DNA of 64,000 bases from Epiperipatus broadwayi (Eukaryota > Onychophora > Udeonychophora > Euonychophora > Peripatidae): assembly GCA_028023455.1 (NCBI GenBank), contig JAQFVV010006306.1, forward strand, positions 607,001-671,000. The letters are read 5' to 3'. Position numbers and translations under genes: made by a program. The notes below the pieces were generated by a model, which was given only the letters and a program-made list of their open reading frames with translations, was not told the origin of the DNA and ran no database searches. Of the stretch, positions 26,401-38,400 are shown piece by piece (the first letter of the stretch is position 1; every line of letters begins with the position of its first letter).

Positions 26401-29400
26401 ATTCAAGGACAACTGTACAAATAAAGAGTTTTGCTAAAAAGTGTTTGAAGCGGTTTGGATAAATTGTATTTATAGGATATTACGGCAAAAATAAAGAAAA
26501 GTGAGATTTTGGTAATGTTTAGTTTTAGTATTATTAACCAAAACAAAGATAAAACTAAATATGATAATTGTGAAGTATAGCGGCAAAATTAAATTGAGAC
26601 AAGCCATAGTTAAAAGAAAATCAACATTCATAACATACAAATATATTGTACAAGCAATAATAATAATAAAGATATTAAAATGGTTAATTATATATTCAAA
26701 GTAATAAAAATAAATAAATGAAGGAAGCATTAATATTTTGAAAAATAAGATGTTAAGACTAGATAAAAATATTAATTTACTAATAAATACCCATTACTAA
26801 AATAACAAATATATGTAATATAAGAATATAACATACAATAATATAAATAAAATGAAATATTTTAATTTTTAAAACTATAATAATAATAAAAATAAAATAT
26901 ATTTAAAAAAATTATTTAAATAATAGATAAAGGTAGGAAATAGCTTGAAGAATTATAAATAGATAGGGGTAAAACTTGATAATTTAAATACAGAATATTT
27001 TAAATAAATTATAAAAGTTTGTCTGAAATAAAGTAATATACAACATTAACTTTGAAAGTTACTTTAGAAATATATCATCATTTTAAGTCATTAAACATGC
27101 AAAACTCTACGTATAGTAGCGCCACTCAGTGCAAGCCAGAGTAATCAATGGATGCCAGAAGGCTTGTGCACAAAATCCCTATCTAGTGCCTACTCGTCCA
27201 ATATCCTGAGACTAGTTTCTGGCTTACGGCCTTCATCAGTGAGGAGCCTTGGATCTTAGAGCACTGCACCTAGATCTTAGGATCTAATGCAACCCTCCAG
27301 CTTTATCTTTACTTAACTATAAAACTATGAGAATGAAATTGAAAACACAATCATATTTTCAATACAAGCTCATTAGCTTATATAGTCATATAGTTAAGTA
27401 GAGATAAAAAGGTAGCTGATGGAGGGTTGCATTAGATCCTAAAATCTAGGTGCAGTGCTCTCAGATCCAAAGCTCCTCACTAATGAAGGTCATAAGCCAG
27501 AAACAAGTCTGGGGATATTGAATGAGTAGGCACTAGATAGGGATTTTTATGCACAAGCCTTCTGGCATCCATTGATTACTCTGGCTTGCACTGAGTGGCA
27601 CTACTGTATGGAGAGTTTTGCCTGTTTAATAACTGTTATGAGCAAGCATTAGAAACAGTGATCATGTGATGTTTAGTGGTTTAATCATTTTAAGTCATTA
27701 CTGGTCTACTACAGAATGAAAGTCTCTCCAAATTCAATTTAGTCTCTCTAATCCATAGTTTTATTTTCAACATCTTTACAATACTCTTTCTTATTTTATC
27801 CATCCATTTTGTACCTGCTCTTTTTGGCAATCTTTTGGAATCCAATTTAAGACTTCAGTAACACATTTATTGCCATCTTTTGTGGCACATGTCCAGCCCA
27901 GCTCCACTTCAGTCTCTTAATTCTTTTAATAATATCACAGCTTATTTTTTTTTAATTCAAGTATTTCACATTCAATCCCTCCATGTTATTCCAACATGTA
28001 TATCAAGATAGCCATCCGATGTTGTACTCTTTAATGCAATTACGGGACAATGAAGCCAAATAGAATTGTTAAAAAGTGATTAGTTTAAGGAGATCAAAGC
28101 AGAAATTTGGGAAAGAATAGTTTAAGAAATTTAATATTCAAATTTATTATTATTTATGTCACTTTAATGATTTGAATGTTGGATGAGTAAAGGTTTATTC
28201 TGTAAATTAATTTTATTAATTGTAGCTGAGTGCACTTTTGGCTGATGAAGCCGGATGAGGGCTATGAATCTGGCTTAACCAGCTAATAGTGTGCTCAGTT
28301 ACGGTTAAGAAAGCTAACTCACAGTATAAACCTTTACTTAGTCAATGTTTGAAACATTAAAGCAAACCAATTACAAATAGGATAAGAAAATAGAGAATAA
28401 CCTGAATATTATTGATGCTTTAGAAATATCAGTTTAGCAACATTTATATGCATAGGCATTCTTATAAACTTGTTATAATCGAATATTACGCATTAAAATT
28501 CAAGGTTTTTATAACGCACTTAAGCATGCTTTCGGCAGACCACTGCCAGAATCATAGTGCTACGTTAATTAAGCAGTTGAAAAGTATGCCTATATATGGA
28601 CGTAATTTATTATGTAAATGAGACTTAATATGTAAATGTGGCATTTAAATGTTCCATTTTTCCCACAATGGAATGCATGAATCCCTTTCTATTAATTGCA
28701 ATTGGATCCTTAGCATTTGCCCAAGCCTCCTTACATTTTCGTTTTCTATGGTCTCTTTCGGCACAAATCATCCTCATGCTGACAGGACTGAAAATATGAC
28801 CGCAGTGAGCTCATGATCTAGGAATATTGATTTACATTCATTATTCTGTTCCGTTCTTTTGTACAAGTATGTATGCTGGGTGATCGTTGTAGATCTCACC
28901 TGAGATGTGTGGGTATTTACCATTATAAACACGAACAATCTTTCATTTCAAATAAAAGAAAAAAGATATGCAGTTTTAAAGTCATCCTTAAATAAAATAA
29001 TTTCTAAAGATACATCATCCACATATATAAATTAAGCAAATCTCTCATCCAGCGCCACTAGGCGGGCAGTTTTGCTGCCAGCTAGCTTGTGGAAGGTTCC
29101 CGTGCATACGCATGGTGAACAGCGCCATCTAGCAGCTGGAACAAGCATTGCTGCTTTTTGGCCCTACTGTGGATATTTCTGTGTGTTTTCACAGAAACAG
29201 CGCCTCTAGCGGCTGGTGTACAGCTAACCAAAGACTACCGAAGGATTAATATTAACACAGGCAAAACTCTCCATACAGTAGTGCCACCCAGAGTAATTAA
29301 TGGATGCTAGAAAGCTTGTGCATAAAATCCTCTTCTAGTGCCTACTCATCCAATATCCCCAAACTAGTTTCTGGCTGGTGGCCTTCGTCAGTGAGGAGCC

Positions 29401-32400
29401 TTGGATCTGAGAGCACAGCACCTAAATCTTAGCTGGCACTGAGCAGCACTACTGTATGAGGAGTTTTGCCTGTGTTAATAACAGTTATGTGCAAGCATAA
29501 GAAATGGTGATCATGTGATGTTTAAGGATTAATATGATAAGTGTGAACATGATTTCAATATTTTTAAAGTTATCTGAAACGCAAAACTTTAATATTCCAT
29601 GATTTTTTTACAAAAATGGTTTCAAATGTCACCATGTCAATAATAATCCATTATTAAGTGTTTTTAAACTATTTTCAGAGTTAATTCTAAAAATATTATA
29701 ATTTCGAAAAAAGACATCTTTCTGTATACTTCCAGTAAATCATTTTTTTTTGATCACCTGATCTCAAACAAGATTATCCTATTTGATTTTGAATTCTTTT
29801 TGATTACTATTTTAATATATTTTATTTTTACATAAAATTTAATTTTTTTTTTTTTATAATTCTAATTATTAATTTCTATGATTCTAATTGATAAGATGAA
29901 TAGTTCTACGATTGCTATTAATTCTATATTTCTTTCGCAACATTCATGATTTATACATATACCCACATAATAAATAAATATAATTTACCGCAACAGATTT
30001 GACAGCTTTAATTAATTTCTTGCTTTCTAAGTTCTTTAAAATCTTGTTAACTTGGGTCATGACTAAGTTTGACTTGAACCGAATATCTCTACTCCAAATT
30101 CCTTAAAACAGAAAAAAAAAAATTAAACATTGAATACATTTAAAGAAATTTTAAAATATTTCATCAAACTTTAAAACATATTTTTTTCTGAAATTACATA
30201 GAAGACATTTTATATTTAAAAAAAAAATCTCATTTATACTTTCCTAATAATTAACACAACTTAAACACACACATATAATTAATATATATATATTTAACAA
30301 TATAAAAATTGAAACAAAGGACAAACATCATTTTAAAATTACTGCAGTCTCAGATAATAGAAATGATTATTTAAATTTTAGAAAAGGAATTTTTGAAGAT
30401 TGTTACACTATAAATAAATTCTACATTGACACTATGAATGATATTAACTTTTTAAAAATCATAAATAAATTTCAATTTGACGCTGATGAAAAACGTCTTA
30501 TTACTTGAAGTACTTAGTTATGGTATTTTGGGCAAAAATATAGAACTTTTCATATTTATCTATTGTAAAAAAATTATGTAATTTTATATATAAATTATTT
30601 AATGTGGATAAATATATGCAAAAACATATACAAGATAAGATTAAAAATCTGAGAAGTTAGCAATTTTTGTCTAGGGCACTTTCGGCTATGTTATATTAGT
30701 CATAGTCATGGCAAAAGGGGAGAAGATTGCAGGGTTTATTAAAGAAACATGAATGGGTGATTAGCATAATTGAATGGCTAATTATTAGCTTAAGGAGGCC
30801 ATCTTGTATATGTTTTTTTTATCCACATTACATTTCATAGAGATACTGCTTACTAAAAAAATTTCAACGATAAATTATTTAAATATTTAATGCGTTAATT
30901 TGGTAAAACAACAATCTTTTTAAAAATAACTTATACTGTTTTTAAATTTAGATCACTTTATAAATATCTGCAATTCCAATGATATTTATAAACATTAAAA
31001 CAAACTATTACGATTACTCTACTGTTCTTAACAGATCATTTTAAAAAAAATTTCATATTCCTTCTATTCTTTATATATTTTTGTCATTGTAAAAATTTTA
31101 CTGGTAAATTGCTTTTTTTATATCAGCCTACTTACAGTTCTTAATACTGTACCAGTTACCTTCTTAATTTCATTCAAATTAGAACAATCTTGAAAATTTT
31201 TTCGTAATTTCATTCAAATTGGAACAATCTTGAAAATCTATTAATATTTAAAAATGAATTACAAAGTCCTTCTTTAAATTCATTGAAAGTTATTCCAAAA
31301 GTTAGAAAGTTCAACTATTATACTATTTTTCTTCATAATTTTTGTTTTTCTAATTTTGCATTAACATTATTTTACATCTCACCAATCAATAATCACTTTC
31401 TGTGCTCAATCTATTAAGAACATCTTGTAATACAAATTGTCTGTTAGTCAAAATACAATCCAACTTTACTGTACCTTCATTTGGATGTTCCCATGCCCAT
31501 TTTTGTTTCATATTTTTTTCTCAAAAAAAGAATTCCTAATATACAGTTTTTCTTTTCCTGTGAACTCCACAAGTCTGTGTCTCATTTCCATCCCGTAATC
31601 GAATTTACCCATAGTTCTTTCAACTTTCAGTCATTTACCAATTCTAGCATTAAAGACTCGCATGATAATTTAAAAATGATGTTTGGTTTGATTAAAAGCA
31701 TTTTTTACATCGTATAACATCCTCTAATTCCTCATTACAATGAGAACTTGATAGGGTCTAAATTTAAATGATCTTCATTGGTATTTCCATTAATATGAAT
31801 AATAACAAATAATGATATCTTTTTAAAAATATTTGTAATTGAAAAGCGGAAGTAACTAAATCCGACTGTGAAATGTAACATCAAACACCTCTATCTTTTT
31901 ATGGTTTTTGACATTACATAACTCAATGGGGAGTAGTTACTTACACTTTTCAATTACGGATTAATATAAAGAACTAATCTTTCCACTTTACCTAATATAA
32001 ACATTCATCTCCACAATGTTGTTCTTCCACTTTTTATTTATAATGAATGCCGTATTATTTGTGCTTCCGTGCTTCCGTATTTGTGACTTGGTAATAAAAT
32101 ACACGTCAATTTTTTTAATCAATTGTCTCATCTTTTTTTCTAACTCCACAAAATCTTCCTTCACTTGAAAGCAATGTGCAGATTATAGATATTTAAATAA
32201 AGATGGTCACTGAATGGCAGCCTGGGTCAGGAGATTCTTAGCACTTTCCACCTTCCTAATTCAGCTTTGGCTAGCGTTATAACCTCCTGAATTGTCTTTC
32301 ATGATTGTAAATATTTATATCCATATAAAGATCATTCACACACATATTCATCTCACCTTCAAGAAAACTCATCTGACATTACAGGTAAAAACTATCAGGC

Positions 32401-35400
32401 AACTGAGAAAAAATACAATGATATTTCTTGATCTTAAACTCGGAATTAAAAAAAATCCAATAAATTTACCACACTAGCTGAAGCATATTAGTTAGCATAT
32501 TCATTTACTATGTGAATGAATAATCACACAGTAATAACAGCTTCAACAACAGAAACATATGGAATGATCATTAGGAATATTTCCAGTTGGTTCTTGTAAG
32601 TCTTCAAAGAAGAATCAAAGACTCTATTTAATTAACAGCAAACTCCTTTTCGCATACAAGCCAAAAATTTTATTAGAAAGTAAATTTATTTTCATAAAAC
32701 AACAAAAACTTTACATTAATTTACATTTATAAATGTTTTGAACGTCTAACCAGAATGAGTACTACAGTTTTTATTATTGCTATAATTTGCTGAGCATGCT
32801 TTCGGCGTTAACGGTCAGAGTCATAGTGCTCATATTTTGCTACAGAAATCAATAAATTTAAATAGAGTGTGCATTATGTAAATGCCCTATTTATATATTC
32901 CATTTCTTTAAAACCATCAAAATATCACATGATCACCATTTTATTCATTGATTACAAAGGCTTGGACTTGGTGCCACTATTGTATGGAGAGTTTATACCC
33001 AACCATTTCTTTAACATGGAGTACACAGTAGTCTTTTTTGGCTACAATGTGGGTTATTACAGTAAGCACAAAATAAGAGAAATAATTTTTGTAAAAAAAT
33101 AAATTTTCTAAATTGCTTTTATTAAATTATCCTTAAAAACTGACAGTAAACCGTAAATTTAGTATCTGCCAGAGGTAAAATGCCTCCTGAAATCTGCATC
33201 ATATTATAATCAAATGTTGGTTTACAAATCAGCGTCCAAAATAAGACCAATTCAGAATAAACTAAGACTATAATCGATGAATACCAATTTACCAACTAAT
33301 AGTGTGACTATAAGCAGCTGCCTGAGTTGCTTGAAATCTAAAAAAAAAATTCTACATTTTACCTGCATTCAAACTTCATGTCAAAGGTAAAACAAATAGA
33401 TATGCTGACCAATAAATGAGTTCTTCTTTTTATCTATTGCAACAAGATTTGGCAGAAAATAATGTAAGTGAAGTTATATTGTAGACATAAACAGGGGAAA
33501 AAAACACTAAAAAAACAAAATTCAGTTAAGATGCATAAAAAGATAATTGAAACTATGACTGTTTTACATTTCATTATTTTAAAATATATACATTTTTAGT
33601 TCTATTAAAGCAAAAAAGAAAGAATGAGTTTGAATTAATAATAAAAAAATGTCTTCTAGCATAATTTTACAAGGTGTATTAAATTAAGGTACCTTTATTT
33701 CCTGCATCTTCGATAATTTGATAAATCAGTTTCTCCTGGTTATCAGCTCCCTTGACTTTGCTTTTAAAAAACGACAAAATGAACTATGTAAGCATCTGTT
33801 TGAAGCCAATGTTGCATTAAAAACAAAAAAAAATCCTTATAATCAAATGTGTTCTTCATACCTGGCAGCAGCAGAATCCTTAAGCCTATAAAGCAACTGG
33901 TTGCCGCTTTTAAGTAAATCAATACGGCCCTGAAAAATATTTGAAACATTTAACTCATATTTAACTTAAAAAGTAAAAAAAAAAACATCAAATATTAACT
34001 TTGTACAAAATTATTTATAAAAAGCTTTTCTTTTTCTAGCTATAATTTCTTGATTATTAAAAAATGAATTACAATTATTAATGCAATGTAAATTATCAAG
34101 GTATAGACCCCTCCCCCCTCAAACATGTAAAGGATTACGTTGTGTAATAAACTAATGTGTTGTCTTTGAGCATTATCACAAACAATTGTTTATATTTAGA
34201 AAATTTTAAATAAAGTTTAAAATTTTCTAGACATTCAATACTTAATGACAGATGATGGAAATAGTCCATTATATTACCACATCTAAAAGGATAAGATTGT
34301 TTGATTTTTGACAATAGTTCACCTAAGAATTAAAATTATTTCAGTTTTCATTTCTTATATTTATTATTGGTAAAATGAAAATACACAGAGAAAAGGTAGT
34401 TTTTTAAAATAATATTTAGCTACCTTTTCTGTATGTATTTTCATTTTACCAGATAATATGTTGGCTCAGAAAGGAAGAAAATTAGATATGCTGATGATTA
34501 TTTATTAATATTTAATAAAAGTGAACGGCAAATTAAAAAATATATAGATAAAATTAACAAGGCAGATGAAAAGTTAAAATTTATAGTAGAATGGGAAAAG
34601 GAGAATAAATTAGCATATTTAGATATATTAATAAGGAAAGAATATGTTAAGAGAAGATGTGAATTGGAGACAGAAGTATATAGAAAAATAGGTAATAATA
34701 TTGTGAATTGGAGGTCTAATATTGATAATAGGTATAAAATTAATTCTATAAATTCAAGGATGCATAGGGCTATTAGTTATTGTAGTAATAAAAAAGATTA
34801 TGATAAGAAGGTTGGGAGGATAGTTGAAAATTTTAAGGATAGTGATTTTCCAGAAGAAGTATTGAGAAAGAATAGAAGAGAAATTTAAAGAGGAAGAAAA
34901 AGAAGGTAGAGAAGTTGTAAGAAAGAAAGATAATACAGAGAAGTATATAGGAATTAAAATTAATGATAATAGAGTAGTTAATGGGATAAATAGGATTATT
35001 AGAACAATTAATAAAACTTTTAAGAATACTATAAGGTATAGAATAGTGAATAGAAAGAGAAAGAATGTGATGGACATATTAGATAATAAATATATTGAGG
35101 AGAGGAAAAATATTAATGGGGTGTATGAAATAGAATGCAAAATATGTAAGGATAAAAGAATTAGAAATAAGCATGTGGGTGAAATAAAAAATTCTATATA
35201 TACTAGGTTGGTACAGCTTAAATACGATAAAAGATCACCAATATATATGCATATTATGGAAACAGGTCATAATATTGGGAAAGAGAGCATTAGAATGATT
35301 AGTTTGCAGATAAAATAAGGGATAGAAAAATAAAGAAAGCAATATTTATAAAGAAAATTAAACCAAATCTTAATAAAAATGGGGGAGGGGTAAAAACAAT

Positions 35401-38400
35401 AATAGCATAAAAGGAAATAATAGTATAAGAGAAAAAGAAAGTTTTTTTGTTTTTGGGTGTGATAAAAATAGTAAAAAGTATTAATAGTTATAAAAATAGT
35501 TAATAGAGAGAGAGCTATAGGATAGAATATGAAAGAGGTTAAAAAGGAAGTTGAATTACTAGAGTAAAATGGAGGATATTTGAAAGAATAGATTAAGGTA
35601 AAAAAATTTTATATGGAATAATTAAGAAGGAAAAATGAATAGAAATAAGTATTTAGTTAGAATAAAAGATAAATAAAGATTATATTGATAGTGATTAAAA
35701 AAATTTTTTTGGAGTAGTATAATTAAAATTATTTTATAATGTAAATATTATATGTATTAAAGTTATATGTATAGGTATGTGTTATAAAGAAGAGGATATA
35801 AAAGATTTTAAAAGAATATAAAATAAGATGGTAAATATGTTAATGATATTATATGATTTGAAAAGGTTAGGAAATATTTTTTAAAAATTTAAAAGTTTGA
35901 TAGGAATTTAATAATTTTATATAAAATAATATATTTTAATGGTTTTATTTTTATTTGTGTTCAAATTTTGTAGACCTGATGAAGACTGCATGGTACAGCC
36001 GAAACTGTTATCAATAATAAAAATTTTCTGCTGAAAAGTGAAATGTGTGAGATTTTTGAAATTCAATATTAGTTATATTTATTATTATGTTTTCTCGTAT
36101 TGGCTTCTCTCTAAAATCATTTCACTGCTGTATTACATTTAATTTTGACAATGAATTACACAATCTTCTTAAAAGGTTTCCTGATCTTCTTCAGAAGTGT
36201 ACAATTTCTTCATATTTGGTTTTAAGAAAAAATAAACGTACTATTTATAAATAATTCATAAGCACTCTTTGACTTCGAGTTCAGATGAAAAGGTTTAAAT
36301 TAGTAAACATAAACTAATTATAAATAATAACAATAATTAAAACAGGCAAAACTCACTATATGTATTGCCACTCACAGCAAGTTAGAGTAATCAATGGATG
36401 CCAGAAGGCTTGTGCATAAAATCCCCATTTAGTGCCTACTCATCCAATATCCCCAGACTAGTTTCTGGCTTGTGGCCTTCGTCAGTGAAGAGCAATATGT
36501 ATATTGAGTTTTGCCTGTTTTAATAACAGTTATAAACAAGCATAAGAAGTGGTGATCATGTGATGTTTATTGATTTAATAACAATAATGTTATTATTTTT
36601 TTTTTTAAAAAAAAAAAACAATATTGGGAGAGGGGGGGGGCTGGAGTATTTATGAACAGCTTTTTCTTTTATAATGACTAATAATGAAGGGAATGAATTA
36701 CTTAATTCAAAGTATATTTATTCAGCAACCTAAAACAAAATGGTTCATTATATAGTTAGTAACTACAGTAACATATATCCATTGATTCACCATATAAGAT
36801 ATCGATAACCCATAGTTTCAAATAGTGTTAAATTATATTTAATTCTCTTTTCTTCTATTAATGTAATTATTACAATTTCGTTATAATCAAGTAACATGCT
36901 TTCTGCAGACCACTGCCAGAATCATAATGGTTTTAATTTAGCACAGGGGTCCCCAACCTTTTTGCACTTAAGAGCACATTCTATAATACCCGACAGGTGG
37001 CGGGCACCATTTATTTTTTTCAACCAGATGGCGGGTATCATTTATTTTTTCAATGTAAATTTATAGTTGGATATTGTCAATAATACACATAATGTACAAA
37101 AAAATATTTATTTCAAAAATAAAATTTTAACATATAATTAACGTTTATATTTTTACATTGTAAAAGTATAGAATGTCCTACAATTTGATTACAATATAAT
37201 AAAATAATTTATAAGAAATTTTAAAAATTAAATTTATTTGTATCAGATAAATAATTTTTTATTGTGTTCGGATAGCGGCGGGCACACGTAAAATGGTCTG
37301 CGGGCTTCATGGATAGGGTTGGGGATCCCTGATTTAGCATATAACAATTAAGCCTATATGTGAATGTAATTTATTATGCAAATGAGGCTTATTATATAAA
37401 TGAGATGTTTAAATGTTCTGTTTTTTTTGACAATATCATGTATAAATCCTTTCTGTTGATTGCACTTGAATCCTCCGCAAAGGCCCTCGCCTCCTTTTAT
37501 TTTCGTTTTCTATCATCTCTTCTGCACAAATAGTCCTCATATTAATGGGATTGAAAGTATGACCCATAGCGAGTTCACAATTAAGGAAAATCAAATTATA
37601 TTCATTATTTTGTTTTGCCATATTATATAAATATGTATTCTGGATGATCCTCGTAGATCTATTCACCCACGATTCATCATAATATACAGATTTACAAAAT
37701 GGGGTCCTGCATGTAATTTTGTAGACAACTCAAGGGGTGTATTAATAAAAAAAAAAAATTAGAAATTGATACACTACACATATAAGTGCCATTAAACGAT
37801 TCTTTTTCACTTTGCCATTCCTTTGACTTGTGCACTTAGTCAATCATGTGGTTGCTTTACTGTCTTTTTCATAAGTACGTTAGTATTTTTTGTTGTTATT
37901 AATAGTATGCCCAATTAACAAAATTAAAAGTGAATTGAAAATCAGCTATATAATATAAAGGTTAACATTTTTTTTTATCTTCTTAATGTAAAAGTAGTGC
38001 CTCTTGAATATAGAACAAAAGTGATATCTTGAAGACATGCTGTACAATTGAGAGTTAACATGACTAATGTGGGTCATTATTGTGAAGTTTACTTTTTAAT
38101 ACAAGAGATGTTTTTATATATTAAAATTTTTTTTATCTTCTTCTCTTATACACTTTAATGCAATCTTTTTTATATATATTTCCTTCTTTATTTTGCTTAC
38201 AGTTTCCACTACTCTGCAGTCTTCATCAGAACTTTCTATAACTTTCACTTCTCTCTCTACAACTGTGACTGAAAAAAAGAGTTACAGTTATAGAAAGAGA
38301 AGTGAAAGTTATAGAGGTTCTGATGAAGATTGCAGGATAGTCGAAACTGTAAGTAAAATAAAGAAGAAACTATATAAAAAAAGATTATCAGCAAAGTAAT

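Larger units (their letters stand above)
27094..27683 (+). mobile_element. Family A foldback element with 17-bp target duplication
   Basis: ATCATTTTAAGTCATTA at 27077-27093 and 27684-27700 bounds 590 bp. The left half is antisense and the right half sense; each carries a ribozyme copy (27196-27254 minus, 27464-27522 plus). The sense copy ends GATGTTTAGTGGTTTA. The target is itself the 3' end of an RTE remnant (fragment R4). Confidence 0.9.
28500..28935 (-). mobile_element. Penelope-like element 3' end
   Basis: The minus strand first reads the PLE C-terminus (28665-28880), then a 100-bp AT-rich tail, then the hairpin-GAAAG motif at 28526-28566. A second copy of the same end is at 36893-37700, there split by a hAT element. 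Confidence 0.72.
34453..36040 (+). mobile_element. Penelope-like element, second family, RT to 3' end
   Basis: Coding remnant (34470-35318), then about 650 bp of A/G-rich tail, then a hammerhead-like core at 35976-36008 followed by TTATCAATAATAAAAATTTT. The upstream half of the RT is missing. Confidence 0.72.

Noticed and set aside
34754-35140. 128-codon minus-strand open frame
   Set aside because: Antisense shadow of the Penelope-like coding remnant on the plus strand; hydrophobic L/I/F/S-rich without motif.
36181-36200. Another hammerhead-like core (CUGAAGA and GAAAC on the minus strand)
   Set aside because: The two motifs are only 7 nt apart, leaving no room for helix II; treated as a PLE scrap or chance.
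36944-37331. GC-rich intergenic promoter
   Set aside because: The segment has hAT terminal repeats and an exact 8-bp duplication, which explain its composition.
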